DNA of 64,000 nucleotides from Knoellia remsis (GTDB lineage Bacteria; Actinomycetota; Actinomycetes; Actinomycetales; Dermatophilaceae). The notes below the pieces were generated by a model, which searched no databases, was not told the DNA's origin, and saw only the letters and a program-made list of their open reading frames with translations. The stretch is from contig NZ_PVTI01000016.1 in the NCBI RefSeq assembly GCF_003002895.1, positions 22,315 to 86,314 on the forward strand. The letters are read 5' to 3'. Below are positions 1 through 7,956 of this stretch, piece by piece (positions within the stretch are counted from its first letter, which is position 1; every line of letters begins with the position of its first letter). A program made the position numbers and the translations under genes.

Positions 1-258
1 GGCCGGCTGCTCGACGAGCTCGGCGGGGTTCTGGTTCGGGCGGTCCGTGTCGCCGTCGTCGCTCGTGCTCGGCGGCTCGGCAACCCCCATGCCCTCGGGG
101 GTGACGACGACGACGCGGTCGTCCCCGGAGCGGTCGGGCGCCTCGTCGCGCTGCTGCGGTTGCTGTCGCTGAGGCGGTTGCTGCTGCGCGGCGTCGGTCT
201 CGGACTGGCTGGGCTCTGGCATGTCACGGGGCTCCGGGGTCGACTGCTGATCGCTCAT
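1..258 (-). CDS. bpa: Bacterial proteasome activator Bpa, amino-terminal part (gene runs off the left edge)
   Basis: The first 86 codons of a leftward gene are visible, starting at the ATG at 258. The first 70 or so residues are a disordered stretch rich in Gln, Pro, Glu and Asp. The visible part ends in PAELVEQPA, which matches the short conserved segment at the start of the folded domain in Bpa (PafE, DUF2587). In actinobacteria Bpa forms a ring that opens the 20S proteasome without ATP. The disordered leader is longer than the one I recall for the M. tuberculosis protein. The call rests on this short motif plus composition, because the helical domain and the carboxy-terminal proteasome-binding tail lie outside the window. 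Confidence 0.62.
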   Translation of the reverse strand, partial: MSDQQSTPEPRDMPEPSQSETDAAQQQPPQRQQPQQRDEAPDRSGDDRVVVVTPEGMGVAEPPSTSDDGDTDRPNQNPAELVEQPA

Positions 259-290
259 GTCACCCATCCTGCCCCACCCACCCCTCTCCC

Positions 291-405
291 ACTTATTGCG
301 CACAGTTCGCCTGCGAACGCCGTCGAGCATGCGAACTGTGCGCAATCAGTCCGACCTATTGCGCGGACGTCGCACGGGGAGATGCGAACTGTGCGCAATC
401 AGTCG
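291..405. repeat. Family A palindromic repeat, two tandem copies
   Basis: The first copy has 16-base arms ATTGCGCACAGTTCGC and its exact complement around a loop of about 20 bases, ending at 350. A second copy at about 354-405 has one degenerate arm. The same arm sequence recurs at 10902, 14610 and, with a different inner stem, at 29901. The right end supplies the TGA stop (complement of 399-401) of the neighbouring leftward gene. Confidence 0.85.
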
Positions 406-980
406 TCGGTGGGGGGAGTCCACTGGGGGTCGCGGCCGATGAAGCCCATGAGCCGGTCGGTGACGTCGGCGTCCTCCGGTACGGGGATGCGCGGGCCGTA
501 CTGGCCGGAGGCGCGCAGCGCCTCGTCGTAGGACTCCATGCCCTCGAGCAGGCGTCGCGCGAAGTCCGCGTCGAGCCGGTCCGGCTGGCCCGTCGCGCGG
601 GCGAGGTCCCACGTGTGCATGAAGACGTCAGCCGTGTAGAACCGGTCGATCGCCTGACCCAGCGGGACGGTCCCGATGTTGGGGTTGTCGAGGCGGCGAC
701 CTTCGGTCGTGGGGTCGTCGAGCAGGGCCTGCACGGCGCGCGCGTGCTCCTGCCATGCGGCGACGGGGTCGTCGTCGACCGAGGGCACGGACGGGAGCTC
801 GACGCCGGCACCGGAGCGCAGCAGGGCAGGCAGCCACTCGACGAGGTGGCGCACGACGTCGCGTGCCGCCCAGTCGTCGACAGGCGAGGGAGCATCCCAA
901 TCAGACACTCCGACAACGGTTTTCGTGAAGGTGGCCGCGATGGCACGGTGGCGTTCAGCCGGCAGGGGAGAGAACGGCAT
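399..980 (-). CDS. DinB-fold maleylpyruvate isomerase-like protein (TIGR03086-type)
   Basis: The 193-residue product has the pattern of the mycothiol-dependent maleylpyruvate isomerase/DinB-fold family: an early segment around HRAIAATF, a WDAPSPVDDW block, a helix with HLVEWLP, and a later MHTWDLARATG block that carries a metal-ligand histidine in relatives. The family binds a divalent metal and often uses mycothiol; the substrate here is unknown. I chose the ATG at 980 because family members start close to this point, although a GTG at 1007 is in frame. A -10-like GACAAT lies just upstream of the ATG, so the message may be leaderless. The stop codon is inside a family A repeat. Confidence 0.7.
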   Translation of the reverse strand: MPFSPLPAERHRAIAATFTKTVVGVSDWDAPSPVDDWAARDVVRHLVEWLPALLRSGAGVELPSVPSVDDDPVAAWQEHARAVQALLDDPTTEGRRLDNPNIGTVPLGQAIDRFYTADVFMHTWDLARATGQPDRLDADFARRLLEGMESYDEALRASGQYGPRIPVPEDADVTDRLMGFIGRDPQWTPPTDD

Positions 981-1022
981 ACGCGAGATTGTCTCAGGGG
1001 AAACCAAGTGTCGTCCGGCGAA

Positions 1023-3977
1023 TCACGCAGTTCGCCGGGTGGCGTCCGGAGCCTTCCGTATGCCGGCCGCGGCCAGTCCCGCGGAGATCGTCGCCGCGGC
1101 GAGAACGAAGCCGACGATGGTGAGCCACGGGATGACGATGACGGGGTCGCCCACCCGACCCATGCCGGTCACGGGGTCGAAGCTCTGCGCGGTGAGCGGG
1201 TAGGTCAACGCCAGACCGGGCAGGATCCCGACCGCCACCCCGAGAACTGCCCCGACGAGGGTGAGGACGAGCGCCTGCGCACCGGCCATGACCCGGCGGG
1301 TGCCGCGGCCTGAGCCGAGGGCCGCCAGGGTCGCCTGGTCCTTCTCCTGCTCGGCGAGCGTGAGCGCGGTCGAGGTGAGGGTCGTGACGAGGAGGATGAG
1401 GAGGAAGACACCGAGGAGGGCGGCGATGATCGCGCCGAGGGGGTTGTCGAAGCCGCGCTCGAGCTCGATCCACAGGTCGTCGGCGATGACGAAGCGCAGC
1501 CGGCTGACGAGATCCGGGCTCATCGCGCCATCGGGGGTGCGCAGCAGGAGGCGGTCGGTGATGGTCGCGATGTCGTGCTCGGCGGCGAGCTGCGTGGGGA
1601 GGAGCATGACCGAGCCGACCAGGGCGCCGGCCGTCTGCTTGGTCATCGGGACCTCGACCGCCGGGACCTCGAAGGTGCGGACGTTGGTGATGCTGGCTTG
1701 TGCGGGGTCGAAGCCGCCGCTCTGGCGGGCCACCGGGTCGATGCGTTCGGTGCCCCTCATCATCGTGGCGGTGCCGGCGGTCAGGACGCTGGGCTGGCCG
1801 GCGGCGCGACCGATGACCGCCTTGCCGTCCCGCGCGGCGGCCGCCTGGTCACGTAGCCCGATCGCGTCGAGCCGGCGCGCGATCTCGGCGGCGGGCAGGA
1901 CGCGGATCGCCGCGCTGTTGCCCGTGCCGTCGGTGCCGATCCGCAGACACGGGTCGAGGGGGGACTCCTCGTTCGTGACGAAGCCACCCCCGCCGGTCAC
2001 GGCCTCCAGCGGCCGACATCCGGGCGGGACGACGTTGACGTGGTTGGCGTCGTAGGGCTTCGTGGGTATGCCGCCCGTGCCCTCCATCATCGGGTCGTTG
2101 CGGAAGAGGGCTGCTGCCGGTGTGACGACAAGGTCGGGCTGCACGCCGAGCAACGCCGTACGGATGCGGGCCACCTCGCCCGCAAGATTCATTCCGGAGA
2201 GCGTCGCCTCGCCCTCGAGGTTCGTTGCGAGGTACTCACGACGGTTCTGCTCGGTGTCGCTCGACGTGGAGATGAGCACCATGGTGAGCACCGCGACCGC
2301 GGCCAGCACCGCGGAGATCGCGGGGACACTGCGGGAACGCTGACGGCCGGCATCGCGGGTCGCCATGCGCAGGGCGACGGGGAGGCGCGCCCCCAGACGG
2401 GAGACGGCGACGAGCAGCACCGGAGTGAGCATGATCGCGCCGACGACGAGGGCGATCGCACCGAGCGCCGTCCGCACCTCCATGCCGGCCGCGCCCTGGG
2501 CGCCCTTGCGCGCGCTGTCGAGCAGGAGGACTCCGCCACCCACACCCGTGATGAGTCCGACGCCGAACACCACGGGGCTGGGGCGGGGTGAGACGTTCTG
2601 GCCCTTCATGACGCCGACGATGTCGAGCCGGCCGAGGCGGCGGGCCGGCAGCAGCGCGGCGATGACGGTGCTCACCATGGCGGCCGCGGTGATGAACGCG
2701 ACGGGGAGCCACGGCACGTCGAACGGTCCACCGCCGCCGAAGAAGGCGCCGATCCACGGGTTGAGGTCGGCACCGAACCGCTGACCGACCCAGACGAGTC
2801 CGACCCCGAGCGCCGCCCCGGCGAGCGCCGACGTCACTCCGAGGACCACGGCCTGGGCGAGGACGGTTCGCCGGAGCTGTGCGGTCGTCGCCCCGTTGCT
2901 CGCCGAGAGGGCGAGGGTGCGTCGCTGCCGGGCTGCGCTCACGGCAAATGCGGGACCGACGAGGAGCGTCGTCATGACGAGGAGGATGACGCCGCCGATC
3001 CCGACGATGTTGCGCAGCTGCGTTGCCTCGTAGTCCTGAATGCCCCGGAGCTCGGCGGGCAGCTCCGACTCCGGCGGCGGGTTGCGCATCGCCTCGGCCG
3101 AGAACACCTGGAGGCCGTAGGTGTTGAGCTCACGAACCTGCGACCACGGCATCGGTGCGTCGTCGAGCAGGATCCAGCCGGACTCGCCGGCTCCGTCGGA
3201 CACCGGTGTCATCGTCACGAGGTCCGCGACGCCGTTCCACGCGCCGGGCATCGTGGTCGTGCCGACGATGGTGAGCGTGACGTCCTTGTCTCCCGCGCTG
3301 ACGCGCACCGTCCCGTCGCGACCGATGCCGCGCGCTCGCGCGCCGGTCGACACCATCGCCTCCGAGGCCGTGGCCGGCCAGCGTCCGTCGACGAGCTCGA
3401 GGCGTTCGCCCAGACCGGCCCGGCCGTCGAGAGCGAGGGTCTCGAGGTTGGAGCGGCGGCCGTCGACTCGGAAGGTGACGGCATTGCGTAACCAAGGGAT
3501 CGCCCGCGTCCCGGTGAGCGCCCCGATCGCGTCCGCGTTGTCGAACGCCGAAGCCGCGGCATCGAACCCCGGGATCGGCTTCGCGGCGACCTCCGACTCG
3601 CCACCGCCGACGTCTGGCGCCACCCCGTGGAAGACCGCCCGTGGCGCGGGAGGATTCGTCACCATGGCCACGCCGTCGCCCATGAGGGAGGGGATGTACT
3701 CAGCCCCAGTGATCCGTTCCGTCTGGAACAGGGTCAGTCCGGCCGTGAGCAGCATCGTCGGGAGCGCGACCATGAGCACGATGAGCAGGCTGCGGCCCTT
3801 GTGCCGGCGCACGTCCCGCCGCGCCATCCGCAGCGACACCGCCCAGCTGCTCGCGAACCGCCCCCACGACGAACGGCGCGGCGCGGGCGGGACGTCCGCG
3901 GACGGCATACCGGCATCGACCGAGGCGGCGGGGGGCTGGGCCCCTGATCCCGCCCCCCGCCTGGTCTCGGTGGTCAT
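1023..3977 (-). CDS. FtsX-like ABC transporter permease (MacB type, large two-domain form)
   Basis: The 984-residue protein has the layout of large actinobacterial FtsX-like permeases: one transmembrane helix near residues 50-70, an extracellular domain of about 250 residues, a three-helix FtsX block around residues 330-450, a further helical region, a second extracellular domain, and a final FtsX block (LGVFLLILLVTTLTSTALTL onward). It should pair with the ATPase encoded immediately upstream, probably to export or extract a lipid, peptide or drug. The start is the ATG at 3977, preceded by three tandem copies of a 20-base unit that each contain a start codon. The operon begins with a PadR regulator. 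Confidence 0.9.
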   Translation of the reverse strand: MTTETRRGAGSGAQPPAASVDAGMPSADVPPAPRRSSWGRFASSWAVSLRMARRDVRRHKGRSLLIVLMVALPTMLLTAGLTLFQTERITGAEYIPSLMGDGVAMVTNPPAPRAVFHGVAPDVGGGESEVAAKPIPGFDAAASAFDNADAIGALTGTRAIPWLRNAVTFRVDGRRSNLETLALDGRAGLGERLELVDGRWPATASEAMVSTGARARGIGRDGTVRVSAGDKDVTLTIVGTTTMPGAWNGVADLVTMTPVSDGAGESGWILLDDAPMPWSQVRELNTYGLQVFSAEAMRNPPPESELPAELRGIQDYEATQLRNIVGIGGVILLVMTTLLVGPAFAVSAARQRRTLALSASNGATTAQLRRTVLAQAVVLGVTSALAGAALGVGLVWVGQRFGADLNPWIGAFFGGGGPFDVPWLPVAFITAAAMVSTVIAALLPARRLGRLDIVGVMKGQNVSPRPSPVVFGVGLITGVGGGVLLLDSARKGAQGAAGMEVRTALGAIALVVGAIMLTPVLLVAVSRLGARLPVALRMATRDAGRQRSRSVPAISAVLAAVAVLTMVLISTSSDTEQNRREYLATNLEGEATLSGMNLAGEVARIRTALLGVQPDLVVTPAAALFRNDPMMEGTGGIPTKPYDANHVNVVPPGCRPLEAVTGGGGFVTNEESPLDPCLRIGTDGTGNSAAIRVLPAAEIARRLDAIGLRDQAAAARDGKAVIGRAAGQPSVLTAGTATMMRGTERIDPVARQSGGFDPAQASITNVRTFEVPAVEVPMTKQTAGALVGSVMLLPTQLAAEHDIATITDRLLLRTPDGAMSPDLVSRLRFVIADDLWIELERGFDNPLGAIIAALLGVFLLILLVTTLTSTALTLAEQEKDQATLAALGSGRGTRRVMAGAQALVLTLVGAVLGVAVGILPGLALTYPLTAQSFDPVTGMGRVGDPVIVIPWLTIVGFVLAAATISAGLAAAGIRKAPDATRRTA

Positions 3978-4042
3978 CGCCGCGCTCCCGCGCTCATCGC
4001 CGCACACCCGCGCTCATCGCCGCGCTCCCGCGTTCATCGTCA
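3975..4042 (-). promoter_or_regulatory. Tandem start-site repeat: three overlapping mini-ORFs before the permease
   Basis: Between the ATPase stop and the permease start lie three tandem 20-base units, each beginning with ATG (complement starts at 4037, 4017 and 3997) and each carrying its own GGGAG- or GGGTG-like ribosome site. Because 20 is not a multiple of three, each ATG opens a seven-codon ORF (MNAGARR, MSAGVRR, MSAGARR) that stops at a TGA overlapping the next ATG. The last ATGA is the permease start at 3977. This geometry suits termination-reinitiation. Confidence 0.75.
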
Positions 4043-4765
4043 GGCCGGCGCGGCGTCGAGCAGGTCCTCGGCGCTGCCCGCCGGTCCCGTCGAGTCGACG
4101 ATGACGCCGTCGCGGAGGAAGACGACGCGGTCGGCCCACGCCGCGTGGCGCGCCTCGTGGGTCACGAGCAGCCCGGCGACGCCGTCGTCGCAGCGTTCGC
4201 GCAGGACCCGCAGCACCTCCTCGCCGGTGTGCGTGTCGAGGGCGCCGGTCGGCTCGTCGGCGAGGACGAGGCGGCGTGTGCCGACGAGTGCGCGGGCGAT
4301 CGCGACACGTTGCTGCTGGCCGCCGGACATCTGGTCGGGGAAGCGGTCGGCGAGCTCGCGCAGGTCCATGAGGTCGAGCGTCTGCCGGGCCAGCAGGCGA
4401 GCCTTGCGTGGGCGCTCGCCGTCGAGTTCCAGTGGGAGAGAGACGTTTTCGGCCGCTGTGAGGCTCGGGATGAGGTTGTAGTCCTGGAAGACGAACCCGA
4501 CCCGTTGCCGCCGCAGCTGCGCGATGCCCTTGGGTGTCATCTTCGTGAGGTCCTCGCCCTCGATGACGACTCGACCGGACGTCGCCTTGTCGAGCCCGCC
4601 GGCGAGGTTGAGCAGTGTCGACTTGCCCGAGCCGCTCGGGCCCATGACGGCGACGAGCTCGCCGGGCATGACGTCGAGGCTCACCCCCGCGAGGGCGCGC
4701 ACGGCGGTCTCGCCGCTGCCGTGGACGCGGGTGACGTCGTCGAGGATGAGGCTCGGGTACCTCAT
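4040..4765 (-). CDS. ABC transporter ATP-binding protein (MacB/LolD type)
   Basis: The 241-residue ATPase has Walker A GPSGSGKS near residue 44, a Q-loop in VGFVFQDYN, the signature MSGGQQQRVAIARAL, Walker B LVLADEPTG and an H-loop in LLVTHEARHA. This is the standard partner of FtsX/MacB permeases, and the permease gene follows on the same strand. Its ATG overlaps the TGA of the padR gene upstream (ATGA, 4762-4765), so the three genes are surely co-transcribed and translationally coupled. Confidence 0.93.
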   Translation of the reverse strand: MRYPSLILDDVTRVHGSGETAVRALAGVSLDVMPGELVAVMGPSGSGKSTLLNLAGGLDKATSGRVVIEGEDLTKMTPKGIAQLRRQRVGFVFQDYNLIPSLTAAENVSLPLELDGERPRKARLLARQTLDLMDLRELADRFPDQMSGGQQQRVAIARALVGTRRLVLADEPTGALDTHTGEEVLRVLRERCDDGVAGLLVTHEARHAAWADRVVFLRDGVIVDSTGPAGSAEDLLDAAPA

Positions 4766-5433
4766 CGCCGCGCACCTCGCGTCGTGGTCGGTTCGGGTTC
4801 GTCGTCGTATGCCGTCCGCGCGCCGCCCGCGGCCCGCTCGCCGTCCGTGGTCGGCTGCGGTCGCGGGCGCAGCGCCTCGCGGTGCAGGCGGGTCTCGACG
4901 TGGTCGAGCCAGCGCACCTCGGCCTCGGCGGAGAAGATGAGGTTCTCGAGGACGAGCAGCCAGGCGAGGTCGTGGTCGGGCGCGCCGGGGTGGGAGGGCT
5001 CGGTCTCGTCCTCGCGCTGCCTGGCGACGACCTGCTGCTTGAGCCGGGTGAGGTCGTGCAGGTGCTTGAGGGTGGCGGTCCGCTGGGTCTGCGCGACGGC
5101 CCGGACGTCGACGCCGGGCACGGTCACGGCGAGGGCGAGCTTGATCGTCAGCTCGTCGCGGGGGGTGCTGTCGCGGTCGACCGGCGTCGTCCACCACGTC
5201 GCGTTCTCCGCGGCCCCGGCCTCGGTGAGGCGGTAGGAGATCCGGCCCTCGGCGTCGGCCTCGCCGGTCGCCTCGACGAAGCCGTCGCGCTCGAGCCGCG
5301 ACAGCGTCGTGTAGACCTGCCCGACGTTGAGCGGCCACGTCCCCCCGGTGCGCTCCTCGAACTCCGCGCGCAGCTGGGCGCCGTACATCGGCCCCTCCGC
5401 GAGGAGGGCCATGAGCCCCTGCTTCACCGACAT
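4762..5433 (-). CDS. PadR-family transcriptional regulator
   Basis: The 223-residue protein has an amino-terminal PadR winged helix (MALLAEGPMYGAQLRAEFEE, then VGQVYTTLSRLERDGFV) and a carboxy-terminal helical dimerisation region with the Vir_Act_alpha_C pattern, ending in a disordered acidic and arginine tail. PadR proteins usually repress a neighbouring exporter and themselves and are released by a ligand. Here the gene leads the ABC operon, and two matching palindromes of ATAC-N3-GTAT form lie 105-150 bases upstream of its ATG. A GTATGCCG copy is read through inside the tail (TAYDD). Confidence 0.9.
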   Translation of the reverse strand: MSVKQGLMALLAEGPMYGAQLRAEFEERTGGTWPLNVGQVYTTLSRLERDGFVEATGEADAEGRISYRLTEAGAAENATWWTTPVDRDSTPRDELTIKLALAVTVPGVDVRAVAQTQRTATLKHLHDLTRLKQQVVARQREDETEPSHPGAPDHDLAWLLVLENLIFSAEAEVRWLDHVETRLHREALRPRPQPTTDGERAAGGARTAYDDEPEPTTTRGARR

Positions 5434-5537
5434 CGGGCGCCTCTCCTTCGTGACGTTCGACGCGGGAACCCCTGCGCTCCCGCGTACGGCGCCGAGCCGG
5501 CATACGCGGCGTCCCGGTCAGCCCCTGATCTGCCGAA

Positions 5538-5581
5538 ATACCGGGTATGCCGTGCTCGACACGACCATGTATACCGAGTAT
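5538..5581. promoter_or_regulatory. Twin PadR operator candidate, ATAC-N3-GTAT twice, 33 bp apart
   Basis: ATACCGGGTAT occupies 5538-5548 and ATACCGAGTAT occupies 5571-5581. Their spacing is exactly 33 bp, about three helical turns, so two dimers would sit on one face of the DNA. The sites lie between the padR operon and the end of the quinone oxidoreductase gene, the natural control region for padR. Confidence 0.6.
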
Positions 5582-5633
5582 CCGCGCCGCTGGCAAGGGT
5601 GCGGGTGACGCTGTTTCGCAGTATGCCGTCCGC

Positions 5634-6611
5634 TCAGGTCGTGAGCAGGATCTTGCCGAGGTGGGTGCTCGCCTCCATCTCGGCGTGCGCCGCGCTCGCG
5701 TCACCGAGCGCGTGTCGGGAGTGCACGACCGGGCGGACCCGGCCGTCGGCGAGCATCGGCCAGACGTGCTCGCGGACCGCAGCGACGATCGTCGCCTTCT
5801 CGGCGGCGGGGCGGGCGCGCAGCGTCGTCGCGATGACGGCGGCGCGCTTGCGCAGCAGGCGGGAGATGTCGAGCTCGGCCTTCGTGCCGCCCTGCATCCC
5901 GATGATGACGAGCCGACCCGAGGTGGCGAGGGTGTCGACGTTGCGGGCGAGGTACTTCGCGCCCATGTTGTCGAGGATGACGTCGGCGCCGTGGCCGTCG
6001 GTGGCCTCGCGGACGACGTCGACGAAGTCCTGCTCCTTGTAGTTGACGAGGATCTCTGCGCCGAGCTCGCGGCAGAAGTCGAGCTTCTCCTGCGAACCGG
6101 CGGTGACGGCCACTCGAGCGCCGACCTCGCGGGCGAGCTGGATCGCCATCGTGCCGATGCCGGAGGAACCACCGTGGACGAGCAGGGTCTCGCCGGGCTG
6201 GAGGTTCGCGGTGAGGAAGACGTTGGACCAGACGGTCGACACGACCTCGGGCAGGGCGGCCGCGTCGACGAGGTCGATGCCGTTCGGCACCGGCAGGACC
6301 TGGCCTGCCGGCACGACGACCTGCTCGGCGTAGCCGCCGCCGGTCAGGAGGGCGCACACCTGGTCCCCGACGACCCACTCGCTCACGTCCTCGCCGACGG
6401 CGTCGACCGTCCCGGACACCTCGAGGCCCGGGATCTCGGTCTCGCCGGGAGGCGGGTCGTAGAACCCCTGTCGCTGCAGGGTGTCCGCGCGGTTGACGCC
6501 CGCCGCGACGACCGTGATGCGGACCTGGCCGGGGCCCGGCTCCGGGGTGTCGACGTCGGAGAGGACGAGCGCCTCGGGCCCGCCGGGCGTGGGAATCGTG
6601 ATCGCCTTCAT
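5634..6611 (-). CDS. NAD(P)H-quinone oxidoreductase, PIG3/TIGR02824 type
   Basis: The 325-residue zinc-free medium-chain dehydrogenase begins MKAITIPTPGGPEAL and has the family segments AGVNRADTLQRQGFYDPPPG, PEVVSTVWSNVF and the nucleotide-binding loop HGGSSGIGTMAIQLA. It reduces quinones with NADPH in one- or two-electron steps, probably for electrophile or oxidative stress defence. The length is usual for the family. It is transcribed leftward; the next gene upstream is a toxin-antitoxin pair with no obvious link. Confidence 0.93.
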   Translation of the reverse strand: MKAITIPTPGGPEALVLSDVDTPEPGPGQVRITVVAAGVNRADTLQRQGFYDPPPGETEIPGLEVSGTVDAVGEDVSEWVVGDQVCALLTGGGYAEQVVVPAGQVLPVPNGIDLVDAAALPEVVSTVWSNVFLTANLQPGETLLVHGGSSGIGTMAIQLAREVGARVAVTAGSQEKLDFCRELGAEILVNYKEQDFVDVVREATDGHGADVILDNMGAKYLARNVDTLATSGRLVIIGMQGGTKAELDISRLLRKRAAVIATTLRARPAAEKATIVAAVREHVWPMLADGRVRPVVHSRHALGDASAAHAEMEASTHLGKILLTT

Positions 6612-6643
6612 GCGTCCAACGTACGACGCTTCGGGACAGCGCC

Positions 6644-7042
6644 TCAGACGGGCACAACGGTGACGAGCGCCTCGAGACCGCGGAAGTCCTTGGGGTTTCG
6701 CGTGACGAGGGAGGCCCCATGGGCGTGCGCGGTCGCTGCAATGAGCAGGTCCATCGTCCGTCCTCGAGGCGTGCGGCCGGCATCGACCACGGCCGCAGCC
6801 AGCCGTCCGTAGCTTGCCGCCACGGCGTCATCGATGGGGAGCGCGTCGAACTGGCGCTGGATCACGCTCAGTCGTCGAAGCCGCTCCGCCCGCACCTCCG
6901 GCTTCTTCGCGACGAGCACGCCGAAGTGCAGCTCGGAGAGGGTGGCCGTACTGATCGCCAGCACGCCAGGGATCGGCGTGGCGCCCGGGTCGATGACCAC
7001 ACTCGTGTCGAGGACGGCTCGCTCGGCCTGCACCGGGCTCAC
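6644..7042 (-). CDS. PIN-domain toxin, VapC-like ribonuclease
   Basis: The 132-residue PIN domain has the acidic residues expected for metal-dependent RNA cleavage: VLDTSVVID near the start, TLSELHFG, MDLLIAATAHAHG, and the closing VTRNPKDFRGLEAL. I prefer the GTG at 7042 because it overlaps the antitoxin stop as GTGA, the usual arrangement in such pairs; an ATG at 7054 would give five more residues. The toxin likely cleaves tRNA or rRNA when the antitoxin is degraded. Confidence 0.9.
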   Translation of the reverse strand: MSPVQAERAVLDTSVVIDPGATPIPGVLAISTATLSELHFGVLVAKKPEVRAERLRRLSVIQRQFDALPIDDAVAASYGRLAAAVVDAGRTPRGRTMDLLIAATAHAHGASLVTRNPKDFRGLEALVTVVPV

Positions 7043-7290
7043 TCGCCGCCCCACGGGTCGCGCAGTTCGTCATCGATCAGGTCACGGTCCTTCGCCCAGT
7101 CGGGGTCGGCCGGTCCGTCGAACAGCTCGGTCAGGTCATCCCAGCGACGCCACTGCGCCGGCTTGGCCGGGACGAGTCGTGCACTGGGTCGCCCGGATAC
7201 GGTGATGACGATCTCCTCGCCCTGTTCGACGCGCCGGACGAGATCGGAGGCGTCCTGTCGCAGCTCTCGCAGGCCAACGGAGATGTTCAT
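7039..7290 (-). CDS. Antitoxin of the Phd/YefM type, partner of the PIN toxin
   Basis: The 83-residue protein begins MNISVGLRELRQDASDLVRRV, the typical Phd/YefM amino-terminal fold, followed by ITVSGRPSARLVP. The acidic, tryptophan-containing tail is the toxin-binding part. It lies directly upstream of the PIN toxin with a four-base overlap. Antitoxins of this fold bind their own promoter, so the pair should be autoregulated. Confidence 0.9.
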   Translation of the reverse strand: MNISVGLRELRQDASDLVRRVEQGEEIVITVSGRPSARLVPAKPAQWRRWDDLTELFDGPADPDWAKDRDLIDDELRDPWGGE

Positions 7291-7322
7291 GCAGCCATAC
7301 TACGGCGGATGTGACACAAGTG

Positions 7323-7889
7323 CTACCCCATGCCGGTGTCGGTGAGGTCGGCGGGGGTGGTGACGTCGTGGACCGGGAAGGGTGCGCGCACCTCGACGTG
7401 GGTCAGGGTGAGCAGCTCGCGGGCCGCGGCTCCCGTGGGTACGTCCGGGAGCGCTGCGCGCAGCGCTCTGGTTCGGTATGCCGCGAGCACCGGATTCGGT
7501 TGTCCCGCAGCGTCGCTCAGCACGGCAGCATCGACGGTCGGGTCGGCGTCGAGAGCGCCGACGAGCAGGGGCAACACCTCGCCGGCACGAGGCGTGTCCC
7601 CCGGCGCGACGCACACGACGTCACCGTCGGCGACAGCGACCCCGGCCGCAATCCCCGCCAGCGGTCCCCCGCCGGCCGGCGTCTCCCGGACGAACCGCAC
7701 CCGGTCGGCCACCTCGGACGGGACCGGCCGTTCGGGTCCGACGACGACGAGAGGCCAGGCGGACGGCATACCGGCAAGGCAGTGCTCGAGCACCGATCGG
7801 CCGTCCGGCAGCAACGCCGCGAGCTTGTCCGACCCGAACCGGCGCGCGGTACCCCCGGCGAGCACGACGACGGTGACCGATGACGACAC
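7323..7889 (-). CDS. mobA: MobA-like nucleotidyltransferase (molybdenum cofactor guanylyltransferase family)
   Basis: The 188-residue NTP-transferase starts VTVVVLAGGTARRFGSDKLA, the LAGGxxxRxGxxK nucleotide-binding signature, and has VCVAPGDTPRAGEVLPLLV in place of the usual metal-binding DMP segment and PNPVLAAY further on. MobA attaches GMP to molybdopterin; related proteins use other nucleotides. I start at the GTG at 7889; the ATG ten bases upstream is out of frame. No molybdenum gene is nearby, so the substrate is inferred from family only. Confidence 0.75.
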   Translation of the reverse strand: MSSSVTVVVLAGGTARRFGSDKLAALLPDGRSVLEHCLAGMPSAWPLVVVGPERPVPSEVADRVRFVRETPAGGGPLAGIAAGVAVADGDVVCVAPGDTPRAGEVLPLLVGALDADPTVDAAVLSDAAGQPNPVLAAYRTRALRAALPDVPTGAAARELLTLTHVEVRAPFPVHDVTTPADLTDTGMG

Positions 7890-7956
7890 CGGACCATTGT
7901 GGCCCGGCGCGGCACGGCATACGTTGACCTGATCCCCTGACGACAAAGGAGTCGAC

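Noticed and set aside
1261..4104. Long open frames opposite the FtsX permease gene
   Set aside because: They are complementary-strand shadows of a very GC-rich gene; their translations are Arg/Ser/Pro/Ala-rich with no domain, and the opposite frame is a clear membrane protein.
4040..6172. A 710-codon open frame covering the ATPase, PadR and part of the quinone oxidoreductase region
   Set aside because: Only the last 241 codons are real (the ABC ATPase). The upstream part is out of frame with PadR and the oxidoreductase, which are themselves well supported.
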